This document shows positions 19,359 to 28,975 of a stretch of 37,264 nt of DNA, piece after piece. The DNA lies in NCBI GenBank assembly GCA_020627625.1, contig JAHDGL010000006.1, forward strand, positions 1 through 37,264. Reading direction: 5' to 3'. Below the pieces are notes generated by a model. The model worked only from the letters and a program-made list of their open reading frames with translations, was not told where the DNA came from and made no database searches. The position numbers and the translations under genes are program-made. Source of the stretch: Alphaproteobacteria bacterium. Its GTDB lineage: Bacteria > Pseudomonadota > Alphaproteobacteria > Rickettsiales > Rickettsiaceae. The first letter of the stretch is position 1, and each line of letters begins with the position of its first letter.

Positions 19359-21086
19359 ATGGTAAGTAAAAATATACAATATTTAACAAGTTACATAATT
19401 CAATATAAAAAGAACCTGGCTCTAGTATTGGTTTCTTTATTTGTTGTTGCAATGTCTGTTTTGTCTATTGGTTTAGTGTTTCGCAATCTAATAGATCACG
19501 GGGTTAGCGCGGATCAAATGAGAGAAGTAAATAATTCAGTATATTTAATTAGCTTTTTGATAATTATTTTTTCTATTGGTAGTTTTTTTCGTTCTTATTC
19601 GATTAATGTAATAGCACTTAAGGTAGTTTCTAAATTAAAATCCGACGTTTTTAGCAATTTGCTTCAAAGTGATCTCGTAAGATTTGAAGATTTAAAGGTC
19701 GGGGATATTATTTCCAGGCTTGGTTCTGATATAGAAATGATTAGCAATCTAATAATCAATTTTCTCTCATTCTTTATTCGTAATATGATTATGCTTTTAG
19801 GAGCGATGATTTTAATGTTTATTCAGAGTCCTAAGTTATCATTGCTTGTATTAATAATCATACCTTTATTACTAATACCACTTTTGAAGTTAAGCAAATA
19901 TGTGCGTATGTTATCTCGGAAAGTTCTAGAACAACAAGGTATGCTTGCTGCAAACATGGAAGAGGTGTTTACTGGAGTTCGTACTTTATATGCTTACAAT
20001 AAGCAGGATCTGGAATGTAAGCAATTTAATCAAAAGATACAAGAATATATTAATCAAGCAAGTAATAGGTTACGTTTTAGGTCGTTATTTTTTGCACTAG
20101 CTATAGCTATTGTTGCGGGTTCGATTACTATAGTAATATGGATAGGTAGTATTGATATTTTACAAGGAGCAATGAGCTCTGGGCAAATGGTATCTTTTAT
20201 ATATTATGCGATGATGGTTGGCATAAGCGCTGGTGGGATTGCCGAACTTTTTAGTGAATTACAAGGTCCTATGACGGCATTAGATCGAGTGATTGAATTA
20301 AAAAATATTGATAATGAGGTTGCTTCTCAAGATTTATCAGAACCAATTCCTAATGATTATACGATTAAATTTGATAAGGTAAGTTTTGTTTATCCCTCCA
20401 GGCCAGATATTTCAGTATTAAAAAATATATCATTCACAATACGACAAGGTAAATTTACAGGAATAGTTGGTAAGTCTGGTTCTGGTAAAAGTACTTTAAT
20501 GCAGTTATTGCTTAAATTTTATGAATATCAATCTGGTGAGATTAGTTTTGGTTCGCATAATATTAGATTATTAAAAGATAAAGATATTCGTAGCAAAATT
20601 TCTTATGTAGAGCAATATCCAACTATTTTCTCCGGGACTATTAAATCCAATATAGAATTTTCCAATCAAAATGCTTCTGAAGGGGAAGTTGTAAAAGTAG
20701 CTAAAATTTGTGGTATTTTAGAGTTTGCTCAAGATCTTAAACTGGGTTTAGATACAGAAATTGGTGAAAAAGGAGTAAGAATTTCTGGTGGTCAAAAACA
20801 GAGGATAGCAATAGCACGAGCTTTGCTTTATAAGCCAGAAATATTATTACTAGACGAGGCAACTAGCGCCCTTGATAATGATAGTGAGAAGAGAATTCTA
20901 CAAAACATAAAATTATATATGCAAGGTAAAACTATTATTTCAATTGCGCATAGGATTACATCTATCGAAAATGCTGATGAGATTTTAGTAATAGATGGAG
21001 GCGAGGTGGTAAGTTCTGGTTCCCATTCACAATTGATTAGTAATTCTAAGATTTATAATGCTTTGTATAAAGAGCAAGAAGTATAG
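19359..21086 (+). CDS. ABC exporter, fused TM-NBD (MsbA-like)
   Basis: 575 aa; N-terminal TM region; GKSGSGKSTLMQLL Walker A, ISGGQKQRIAIARAL signature, ILLLDEATSALD Walker B. Confidence 0.9.
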   Translation: MVSKNIQYLTSYIIQYKKNLALVLVSLFVVAMSVLSIGLVFRNLIDHGVSADQMREVNNSVYLISFLIIIFSIGSFFRSYSINVIALKVVSKLKSDVFSNLLQSDLVRFEDLKVGDIISRLGSDIEMISNLIINFLSFFIRNMIMLLGAMILMFIQSPKLSLLVLIIIPLLLIPLLKLSKYVRMLSRKVLEQQGMLAANMEEVFTGVRTLYAYNKQDLECKQFNQKIQEYINQASNRLRFRSLFFALAIAIVAGSITIVIWIGSIDILQGAMSSGQMVSFIYYAMMVGISAGGIAELFSELQGPMTALDRVIELKNIDNEVASQDLSEPIPNDYTIKFDKVSFVYPSRPDISVLKNISFTIRQGKFTGIVGKSGSGKSTLMQLLLKFYEYQSGEISFGSHNIRLLKDKDIRSKISYVEQYPTIFSGTIKSNIEFSNQNASEGEVVKVAKICGILEFAQDLKLGLDTEIGEKGVRISGGQKQRIAIARALLYKPEILLLDEATSALDNDSEKRILQNIKLYMQGKTIISIAHRITSIENADEILVIDGGEVVSSGSHSQLISNSKIYNALYKEQEV

Positions 21087-21391
21087 ATTCTATATAGTTT
21101 AACGCATATTTATTATAAAATAATGCAAGCTACGGGAAAGAAATCTAGGAGATTTTTTTATAAAACTTTCCAATTTTAATTTATGTTGATATTCAATATC
21201 AATTGAAATGCAAATCTCTAATTTGAAATGGGAGATGGTATAACCTCGCCTATACATATAGGAATAAATCAACTAAAATTACTATAAATGTTTGTGTTCT
21301 TAGTAAAATTAATTATTATCAATTAAACTAATTTATCTAAAGTCATAGGTATAAGTTAAAGTTTAGTTGAATCTATCTTAATGTACAAATA

Positions 21392-22474
21392 ATGCAATTT
21401 AAATTTAACATTTCTAAAACTCATAAAAAATCAAGAACAGGTGTAATTAATACAGCACATGGTCAAATAAAAACACCAGCTTTTATGCCTGTTGGGACTA
21501 GAGCTACCGTAAAAGGAATGTTTCCAGAATCAGTAAAACAAACAAATAGCGACATTATATTGGGTAATACGTATCATTTAATGTTAAAACCTGGAGAAGA
21601 CCGAATCAAGAAATTAGGAGGGCTTAGAAAATTTATGAATTGGAGCGGGCCGATTTTAACTGACTCCGGTGGTTTTCAAGTAATGTCTCTTTCTAAACTA
21701 CGTAAAATTTCAGAAAAAGGAGTGGAATTTAGATCTCATATTGATGGTAGTAAACATATGGTAACACCAGAATATTCTACCAAAATACAGAATAAATTAG
21801 ATAGTACAATTACCATGGCCTTTGATGAATGTACACCATATCCTGCAACTTTTGAGGAGGCAAGATCATCAATGGAGCTAACCACCAGATGGGCAGAAAG
21901 ATCGCGCAATAGTTTTGAACCTAGAGAGGGTTACGCACAATTTGGTATAATTCAGGGAGGTGTTTACGAAGAATTAAGAGCACAATCAACAAAAGATTTA
22001 ACCTCGATAGGTTTTGAAGGTTATGCTATTGGTGGTTTAGCTGTTGGCGAAGGGCAAGAAGAGATGTTTAAAGTTCTAAATTACATGCCAGATTTATTAC
22101 CATCAGATAAGCCAAGATATTTAATGGGAGTTGGTAAACCAAGCGATATTATTGGGGCAGTAGAACGAGGTGTGGATATGTTTGATTGTGTAATTCCAAC
22201 ACGTTCTGGAAGAAATGGACAGGCCTTTATCAAAAAAGGAACTATTAACATTCGTAATAGTAAATTTGCTGATGACCCTGATCCGCTAGAAGCAGATTGT
22301 TCCTGTCCTGCATGTATGAATTATTCAAAAGCTTATTTGCATCATACGGTAAAAACAGGAGAAATGATAGGGGCGATGCTACTAACATGGCATAACATAC
22401 AATATTACCAAGATTTAATGCAACGAATTAGAGATTATATCGATTCAGGTATCGATTTTGATTTTACTAGATAA
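21392..22474 (+). CDS. tgt: Queuine tRNA-ribosyltransferase
   Basis: [75 protein letters not shown]. Confidence 0.97.
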   Translation: MQFKFNISKTHKKSRTGVINTAHGQIKTPAFMPVGTRATVKGMFPESVKQTNSDIILGNTYHLMLKPGEDRIKKLGGLRKFMNWSGPILTDSGGFQVMSLSKLRKISEKGVEFRSHIDGSKHMVTPEYSTKIQNKLDSTITMAFDECTPYPATFEEARSSMELTTRWAERSRNSFEPREGYAQFGIIQGGVYEELRAQSTKDLTSIGFEGYAIGGLAVGEGQEEMFKVLNYMPDLLPSDKPRYLMGVGKPSDIIGAVERGVDMFDCVIPTRSGRNGQAFIKKGTINIRNSKFADDPDPLEADCSCPACMNYSKAYLHHTVKTGEMIGAMLLTWHNIQYYQDLMQRIRDYIDSGIDFDFTR

Positions 22475-22490
22475 CCCAAGTTCGGGGTTA
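22472..22490 (+). terminator. Hairpin TAACCC-aagttcg-GGGTTA overlapping the tgt stop codon
   Basis: Perfect 6-bp inverted repeat 22472-22477 / 22485-22490; no clear U-tract, so terminator activity is uncertain. Confidence 0.45.
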
Positions 22491-22635
22491 TTGGAAGTAA
22501 CAAGAAAGATGTTGCAAAAAGCAACCATAAATGTTTCTATCGAGCATATGTTAAACTAAACATGTATGTATATATGCTCGACAGGATAAATGATATTTTC
22601 GTAGATATTCATGTTTTAGACGCGCTCCAATAATT

Positions 22636-24189
22636 TTATTTCTCCTTGAAGCCTTTAAACATTGCATCCATGACTGGCGATAAAAGATATTGTAACAAAG
22701 TTCTAGTACCAGTAATAATTTGTACTTCTGCTTGCATACCAGGCTGTAGTTTTAGATTACGCGGCGTTGCAAGCTTCTCAAACTCATCCATATCTAGTTC
22801 AATACGAGCTAAGTAATATCCACTCATTAATCTTGGATCAGCAACTTGACCGTGAGGCATTATTATATCCGGCGATAATGATTTTACCGTACCACTAAAT
22901 AACGGTGTAGTTCTTGATTTAAAGGCGCTAAATCTGATTTTCGAGTTTAGACCAACTACAATAGAATCAATGTTTTTAGGAGGTATTTTTGCCTCGATTA
23001 TTAATTTATCATCACTAGGTGAAATTTCCATAATAGATTGACTTGGTGGAATAGAACTACCAATTGTATGAAAATTTAAATTATTAATCACACCATCCAC
23101 AGGTGATTTTATCACTACTCTTTTTAAGGAATCTTCATAAGCAAAAAATCTTTCTCTGCTCTCTGCAAGACGTATCTGCGTATCTCTTAACTCTGTCAAA
23201 GTATTCGTAGAGTTTTTACTATCTAGGTTAATTAAGTCAATTTCTGTTTTTATAATACCTTGTTCGTTTTTAGATATCTCAGTATCAATCATCGCAAGTT
23301 CACTAACTGCATTAGCCTCCTTTGCTTCTAATTCTAGCCTAGAGGCTTTATGGGCATAGCCTTTTGATTCAAGTTGGCGATTAGCTTTAAGACGATCACG
23401 AACTACTTCTAAAGTTTTATTTGTTGCAACCTTTTTAAATTCATAACCTTCTATTTGCTTTTTTGATTGCTCTATTTGTTGTTTTAAAGAATCTTTTTCT
23501 GCTATATGCAGTTTCTTCTTTGAATGAAATAAATTATTTTGTGTTTCAATGATTTTAGATACTTCCGGTAATGATTGATTATTCATTAAAAAATCAGGGT
23601 AATTTACTTCCTCATCCTTATTAATTTCTGCAAGTAGACGACTCTCTGATGCTAAATATGATCTATATTGATTGAGATAATTTTCATATTCCGATTTGAT
23701 ACGTCTATCGTCAAATGCTAGTAGGCTATCACCTTTTTTTACTTTATCTCCAAGCTTAACATAGATTTTTCTAACAATACCACCTTCAGGATGGTTGATA
23801 TTCTTTTTGTTAGTATTACTTATAACAGTCCCAATTGCCACCGCAGCACTATCTAGTGGCGCAGTAGCTGACCATGTAATCCCAACAAAAACGAAAAAAA
23901 CAAGTATGAATACTCCAAATTTTATTGGAGCACGTGCGCTTTTAATAACGTCATTGGTTTTATCGCTATCTTTTTTTATAATAAAATCAATAAATTGATC
24001 GATAAACTTAACCCCTTTTTGCATATTTTGTAATATTGCGATAAATATTCCTCTAGGAGTTAATTTTCCTGTTTTTCCTTTTCCCTGCAAAGCAAGACTA
24101 TTTTGTTGTTGCATCATCATTTGCTGCAATTTTTGTAATTGCTGCAACTTTTCTGGTGAAATTTTTTTCTTTTTATCTGAATCTGACAT
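22636..24189 (-). CDS. Type I secretion membrane fusion protein (HlyD/PrtE/AprE family)
   Basis: TM then GTVISNTNKKNINHPEGGIVRKIYVKLGDKVKKGDSLLAFDDRRIKSEY; coiled coil; C-terminal LQPGMQAEVQIITGTRTLLQYLLSPV. Alternative start at 24195. Confidence 0.93.
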   Translation of the reverse strand: MSDSDKKKKISPEKLQQLQKLQQMMMQQQNSLALQGKGKTGKLTPRGIFIAILQNMQKGVKFIDQFIDFIIKKDSDKTNDVIKSARAPIKFGVFILVFFVFVGITWSATAPLDSAAVAIGTVISNTNKKNINHPEGGIVRKIYVKLGDKVKKGDSLLAFDDRRIKSEYENYLNQYRSYLASESRLLAEINKDEEVNYPDFLMNNQSLPEVSKIIETQNNLFHSKKKLHIAEKDSLKQQIEQSKKQIEGYEFKKVATNKTLEVVRDRLKANRQLESKGYAHKASRLELEAKEANAVSELAMIDTEISKNEQGIIKTEIDLINLDSKNSTNTLTELRDTQIRLAESRERFFAYEDSLKRVVIKSPVDGVINNLNFHTIGSSIPPSQSIMEISPSDDKLIIEAKIPPKNIDSIVVGLNSKIRFSAFKSRTTPLFSGTVKSLSPDIIMPHGQVADPRLMSGYYLARIELDMDEFEKLATPRNLKLQPGMQAEVQIITGTRTLLQYLLSPVMDAMFKGFKEK

Positions 24190-24223
24190 AATCAATATTT
24201 ATCAATATTTATTTTTCTATTTT

Positions 24224-25981
24224 CTAATCCTTAATATGAATCATACCATTTTTTAGCATTTTGATTCTGCCCTGCACTTCCTCTTTAGTACCAAAACTTG
24301 CAACAGCACCGTCTTGCACTACCATAATTTTATCAACTTCGGACAAAATTGATGGTCGGTGAGAAATAATTATTACTGCTATCCCCTTTTCTTTTGCAGC
24401 TTTTAATGCCCCAGCAAGTGCTAATTCTCCGGCCTCATCTAAATTAGCATTTGGTTCATCTAAAACCACAAGCTTTGGGTTCCCATAAAATGCTCGAGCA
24501 AGGCCTATTCTTTGACGCTGACCACCAGATAAATTAGCTCCTCCCAATCCTATATCAGTATCATAACCATTAGGGAACTTTAGAATAATCTCGTGACCAC
24601 CGCACATTTTTGCAGTATCTATAACCATTTCCGGGTCTGGATCTTCGGACATTCTTGCAATATTTTGTTTTATAGTACCACTAAATAATTCAATTCCTTG
24701 CGGCAGATATCCAACATGTTCACCAAAATTCTCTCTATTCCAAGTATATACGTCCCCACCATCTAAACGAATTGATCCAGACGAAGATTTCCATACACCT
24801 ACTATCAATTTAGCAAGAGTCGATTTACCAGCCCCACTTGATCCGATAACAGCTAAAGTCTCACCTGGTTGCAGCGAAAAAGAAACGCCTTTTAATATAT
24901 GTTGTGGCATTGGAGGTTGTGGCATATTCTGAGGCACCGGAGCGGCGTAATAAACATTCTCAACTGTTAAATGCCCATCAACATGCGGTATCGGCATAGC
25001 TTGATCTCTTGACTCATGCTTATCAAAAGAATCATTGATATTTTTATATGATTTCATTGCACCACTAATAGTTTTCCACATTACTATTGAATTATCAAAC
25101 GGCGCAAGTGCTCTACCTACTAAAATCGAGCAGGCAATCATGTAACCCGCTGTCATTTCTTTACCACCAGTCGTTACAATAAGGTAAGCAGACACACCCG
25201 TTACAGACATTTGTATTAAATTACGAATAAATCTAGAAAAATTAGAGATAATACCATTTCTATAACTCGCCACAGATTGTTTAGCAAGAGCTGCAGTATT
25301 AAACTTTGCCCAATTTTCTTTTACATTACCAATCATGCCCATAGCTTCTACAGCTTCTGCATTTCTGTTAGCAACATCAGCTTGACCCATACCTTTAATA
25401 GAAAACTCAGTAGCTTCTCCTAAGGTTCTGTTTGTGGCAACCGCATTAAAAAATGCAAAAGATACGATGATGATTGCACCAATAATTGTGATAATACCTA
25501 TATAAGGATGTATCATAAAAATTGCAGCAATATAAGCGATACTCCAAGGTGCATCAAATAATGTATTAATTCCTGTACTAGTTAGAAAGGTTTTTACTGT
25601 CTGGAAATCTCTTAGCATTTGACTTGATGATGGATTGACCCTAGTAGCAGATGCTGATATGGAATGACCAAAAATAACAGGTGATAGATTATTGTCTAAC
25701 CATTCACCTATTTTGATTAAAGTAAAAGAGCGAGCTATTTGAAGTAATGAATGTACAAAATATACACAAGCTATGATTATAGATAACATTAATAAAGTAG
25801 ATAAATTTCCACTTCCCAAAACTCTATCTAAAACTTGTAGAGAATATAAAGGGGTTACTAACATTAATAAATTGATAAAGAACGCGAAAACAAAAACCAC
25901 TTTAAATGCAGCTTGGCATTTGCCTAAGGCTTCTTTTAAAACGTTAGTTTTTTTCTCGATTTGATTGAATTTTTGTTGCAT
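24224..25981 (-). CDS. Type I secretion system permease/ATPase (PrtD/AprD family)
   Basis: TLPLYSLQVLDRVL-like MLVTPLYSLQVLDRVLGSGN, GSSGAGKSTLAKLIVG Walker A, LSGGQRQRIGLARAFYGNPKLVVLDEPNANLD. Confidence 0.95.
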   Translation of the reverse strand: MQQKFNQIEKKTNVLKEALGKCQAAFKVVFVFAFFINLLMLVTPLYSLQVLDRVLGSGNLSTLLMLSIIIACVYFVHSLLQIARSFTLIKIGEWLDNNLSPVIFGHSISASATRVNPSSSQMLRDFQTVKTFLTSTGINTLFDAPWSIAYIAAIFMIHPYIGIITIIGAIIIVSFAFFNAVATNRTLGEATEFSIKGMGQADVANRNAEAVEAMGMIGNVKENWAKFNTAALAKQSVASYRNGIISNFSRFIRNLIQMSVTGVSAYLIVTTGGKEMTAGYMIACSILVGRALAPFDNSIVMWKTISGAMKSYKNINDSFDKHESRDQAMPIPHVDGHLTVENVYYAAPVPQNMPQPPMPQHILKGVSFSLQPGETLAVIGSSGAGKSTLAKLIVGVWKSSSGSIRLDGGDVYTWNRENFGEHVGYLPQGIELFSGTIKQNIARMSEDPDPEMVIDTAKMCGGHEIILKFPNGYDTDIGLGGANLSGGQRQRIGLARAFYGNPKLVVLDEPNANLDEAGELALAGALKAAKEKGIAVIIISHRPSILSEVDKIMVVQDGAVASFGTKEEVQGRIKMLKNGMIHIKD

Positions 25982-26172
25982 AATCTTTGCGGCATTTTTA
26001 ATATAATTAAAATTAAATATATTTAGTATATAATTATAATTATAGTTAAGAAATAGAAGTTTTACAACAATAATAATTTTACATAGCTTAACCTATTTTT
26101 AACCATGAGCTAATTTATAGTCATTTCAGTTGAATTAGCGCGCGCTTATAAGCGGAATTTTTAAATTTAATT

Positions 26173-26212
26173 ATTATAACTAGGAATGCTAAATTATAAC
26201 TAGGAATGCTAA
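26173..26212 (-). repeat. Exact 20-bp tandem duplication spanning the polA stop codon
   Basis: ATTATAACTAGGAATGCTAA x2 (26173-26192, 26193-26212). Confidence 0.97.
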
Positions 26213-28872
26213 CTTTTTTGCCAATTATCACTAATATTTAGTTCAACATTTGTTTTAACATCAAGTCTAATAGCGTTTTCCATTGTTGATTTAATTAATT
26301 TTGCAACTTCCTGAACTTCCGAAACAGGCACCTCGAAAATTAATTCGTCATGTATTTGCAAAATCATTTTTGTTTGCATTGACCTGTCGGTTAATTGTTT
26401 ATCTATATTAATCATCGCTATTTTTATGATATCGGAAGCTAGACTTTGCATTGGTGCATTAATTGCAGCACGCGCACCAAAAGATCTTAGAGCGTGATTT
26501 TTATTATTGATATTGGGAACAAAACATTTCCTGCCGATTAAATTTTCTACAAAATTATTTTGTTTAGCAAATTCAATCGTTTTATCCATATATTCTTGAA
26601 TTCCAGGATATTCTTTGAAATATCTATCGATATAATCTGATGCTGCCTTGCGCGAGATATTTAATCCACGGGCAAGTCCAAATGCGCTAATACCATAAAT
26701 AATACCAAAATTAATAGCTTTCGCTTTATGCCTTAAATCTGGAGTTATTTCGGATAAAGGAACAGAAAAAATTTGACTAGCTGTTTGCGAATGGATATCA
26801 CGATTTTCAGCAAATGCTTGTTTCAATGATTTAATATCTGCTACGTGACTTAATATCCTCAGTTCAATTTGGGAATAATCTGCTGAAATTAGCTTTGTTC
26901 CTTCTTTTGCGATAAAGGCAGATCTGATGCTGCTACCTTCTTCGCTGCGAGTAGGTATGTTTTGCACGTTTGGATTAGCAGAGCTTAAACGGCCCGTACT
27001 AGTTGCTGTTTGCAAGAAACTAGTATGTACTCTGCTTGTTTGTGGGTTTGCAAGCTTTGGTAGACTATCTGTATAAGTATTTTTTAATTTGGATAAATGA
27101 CGATGCTTCAAGAGCAAATCGGCTATTTCAAAACCTTCTTCCTGTAATTTTTCTAGAATTGTTGCATTCGTAGAATATGATTTTGTTTTACTACTAGTTT
27201 TAGCAAAAGGTAGTTTCATTTTATCAAATAATATTTCACCTAATTGCTTAGGCGAGGCTATATTAAACTCCTCACCAGTAATATCAAAAATTTTTTGTTC
27301 TAGTAGGGTAATTTGTTTCGCAAACTCACTAGATAGTTTTTGTAAATGATTAATATCAATCTTTACACCTTCTTTTTCCATCTTATCTAATATATAGCAT
27401 AATGGCAGATCGATATTTTCATATAAATGCAAAGCTTTATTTTCAAATAATTGTGCTCTTAATTGTTTGTAAAGATCTAGAAATTCTATAATTGCATTAT
27501 GTATTTTTTGTTTTTTACCAGCATTTAACACATATTCCATAATTTGCAGATCGTCAAAAGAGCGTAAATCACAGTCAAATATTTTCAATAATTCTTTAAG
27601 ATTGTAAGTAATCTTCTTTATAGATGCATCTGCACACAGATCATGTATTTGTTTGTTAAAATTTATTTTGCCGCTCTTCTCTAATTCGCAATTCTCTGCA
27701 TTATTACTATATGAAAATAAATCTATATTATTGCTTTGTTGTTTTTTATAAGGTAGCAAATATATATTTTGCCCATCAGATAAAGCAATTTTGATCATAT
27801 TATCATCACGCACGATAGAGATTGCCAGGCACCCATCTCTTTTGATCTTGTGTCGTAGCGGTTCTAGCTGCTGCTCGTTTATAACTTCAATCGTGGAAAC
27901 AATCTTTTCTTTACTATCAGTTTCTATAACTGTATTTGTTCCTGTTGATGAATTTTCTGAAAGATCCGCAGCGTGCGCAAGAGTATTTATAATTTTAACA
28001 TTAAATAAACTTTCAATATTTTTATTTAATGATTTGAACCCATATTCATTGATAAACTCCGAAATCTTTTCTGCATCTGGGGTTTGCCAACGAAAATCAT
28101 CAATATTTTGTTTGATATCAACATTATGATCTAGCCCAACTAATTTCCACGAAATAAAAGCTTCTTCCTGGTGCTCGGTCAATAATTTTTTTTGCCTAGG
28201 GTTTTTTACTTGATCAATCGCAGCAAAAACACCTTTGAGATCACCAAATTGATTAATTAATTGCGACGCAGTTTTTAGTCCAATTCCAGCAACCCCAGGA
28301 ATATTATCTGAGCTATCACCCATTAATGCCTGCACTTCTCGTACTTTAGCTGGTTCTACTCCAAATTTTGCTTTAATATCTTCGTCAGTAATATATTTAG
28401 ATTTAGCTGGATCATACATTTTTACATGTTCATTGATTAATTGCATCAAATCTTTATCAGAAGAAATTATCAATGCTGGTTTTTTTGATTCCGTTGCTCT
28501 AGAAGCTAAAGTTGCGATAATGTCGTCTGCTTCAAATCCTGCTTTTGATATACAAGAAAAATTCAATGCCTCGGCTGCCTTTTGCACTAATTTTAACTGT
28601 ACTACTAAATCATCGGGCGCAGGTGGTCTATTTGCTTTATATTCTTGATATAAATCGTGGCGAAAATTCTTACCACTATGATCTAAAACAATAATAGCTT
28701 GCTCTGGCCGAAAATTTCTTATTAATTTCATGAGCATAGATGTAAACCCATATATTGCACCAACCGGTATACCATTAGGTGAGCTTAATTTTGGATGAAC
28801 ATGATATGCTCGGAATATAAAACCATAGCCGTCAATGATTAATAATGGTTTTGTTTCCTGAGTATTCTGCAT
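26209..28872 (-). CDS. polA: DNA polymerase I
   Basis: 5'-3' exonuclease domain (GDSSDNIPGVAGIGLKTA) and family A polymerase motifs (SADYSQIELRILSH, RHKAKAINFGIIYGISAFGLA, LQIHDELIFEVP). Confidence 0.97.
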   Translation of the reverse strand: MQNTQETKPLLIIDGYGFIFRAYHVHPKLSSPNGIPVGAIYGFTSMLMKLIRNFRPEQAIIVLDHSGKNFRHDLYQEYKANRPPAPDDLVVQLKLVQKAAEALNFSCISKAGFEADDIIATLASRATESKKPALIISSDKDLMQLINEHVKMYDPAKSKYITDEDIKAKFGVEPAKVREVQALMGDSSDNIPGVAGIGLKTASQLINQFGDLKGVFAAIDQVKNPRQKKLLTEHQEEAFISWKLVGLDHNVDIKQNIDDFRWQTPDAEKISEFINEYGFKSLNKNIESLFNVKIINTLAHAADLSENSSTGTNTVIETDSKEKIVSTIEVINEQQLEPLRHKIKRDGCLAISIVRDDNMIKIALSDGQNIYLLPYKKQQSNNIDLFSYSNNAENCELEKSGKINFNKQIHDLCADASIKKITYNLKELLKIFDCDLRSFDDLQIMEYVLNAGKKQKIHNAIIEFLDLYKQLRAQLFENKALHLYENIDLPLCYILDKMEKEGVKIDINHLQKLSSEFAKQITLLEQKIFDITGEEFNIASPKQLGEILFDKMKLPFAKTSSKTKSYSTNATILEKLQEEGFEIADLLLKHRHLSKLKNTYTDSLPKLANPQTSRVHTSFLQTATSTGRLSSANPNVQNIPTRSEEGSSIRSAFIAKEGTKLISADYSQIELRILSHVADIKSLKQAFAENRDIHSQTASQIFSVPLSEITPDLRHKAKAINFGIIYGISAFGLARGLNISRKAASDYIDRYFKEYPGIQEYMDKTIEFAKQNNFVENLIGRKCFVPNINNKNHALRSFGARAAINAPMQSLASDIIKIAMINIDKQLTDRSMQTKMILQIHDELIFEVPVSEVQEVAKLIKSTMENAIRLDVKTNVELNISDNWQKS

Positions 28873-28975
28873 ATTATTTAGATTTTAGTAGTTATGACTT
28901 ATATTAATAGTTGTAGTAAATTACGATGAGGTGGTGGTGTTTATAACAAATAAAATTAAAGTTTACTATACTATA

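Noticed and set aside
21236-21300. preQ1 riboswitch upstream of tgt
   Set aside because: Tried to fit the short pseudoknot consensus to the GGGAG...CTCGCC segment. The A-rich tail and pairing do not fit; kept only as an unexplained leader.
22475-22530. Similarity between post-tgt sequence (TTCGGGGTTA...AAGAAAGATGTT) and post-ctaG sequence (TTCGGTTTAG...AAAGAAGATGTT)
   Set aside because: Both follow hairpins and share a short A-rich string, but alignment needs gaps and is mostly low complexity; too weak to call a repeat.
27791-28129. Antisense ORFs within polA (also 28433..28648), uvrD (32745..33083, 33332..33559), gatA, gatB, coxC and others
   Set aside because: All overlap strongly supported genes on the other strand, with no independent evidence for coding.
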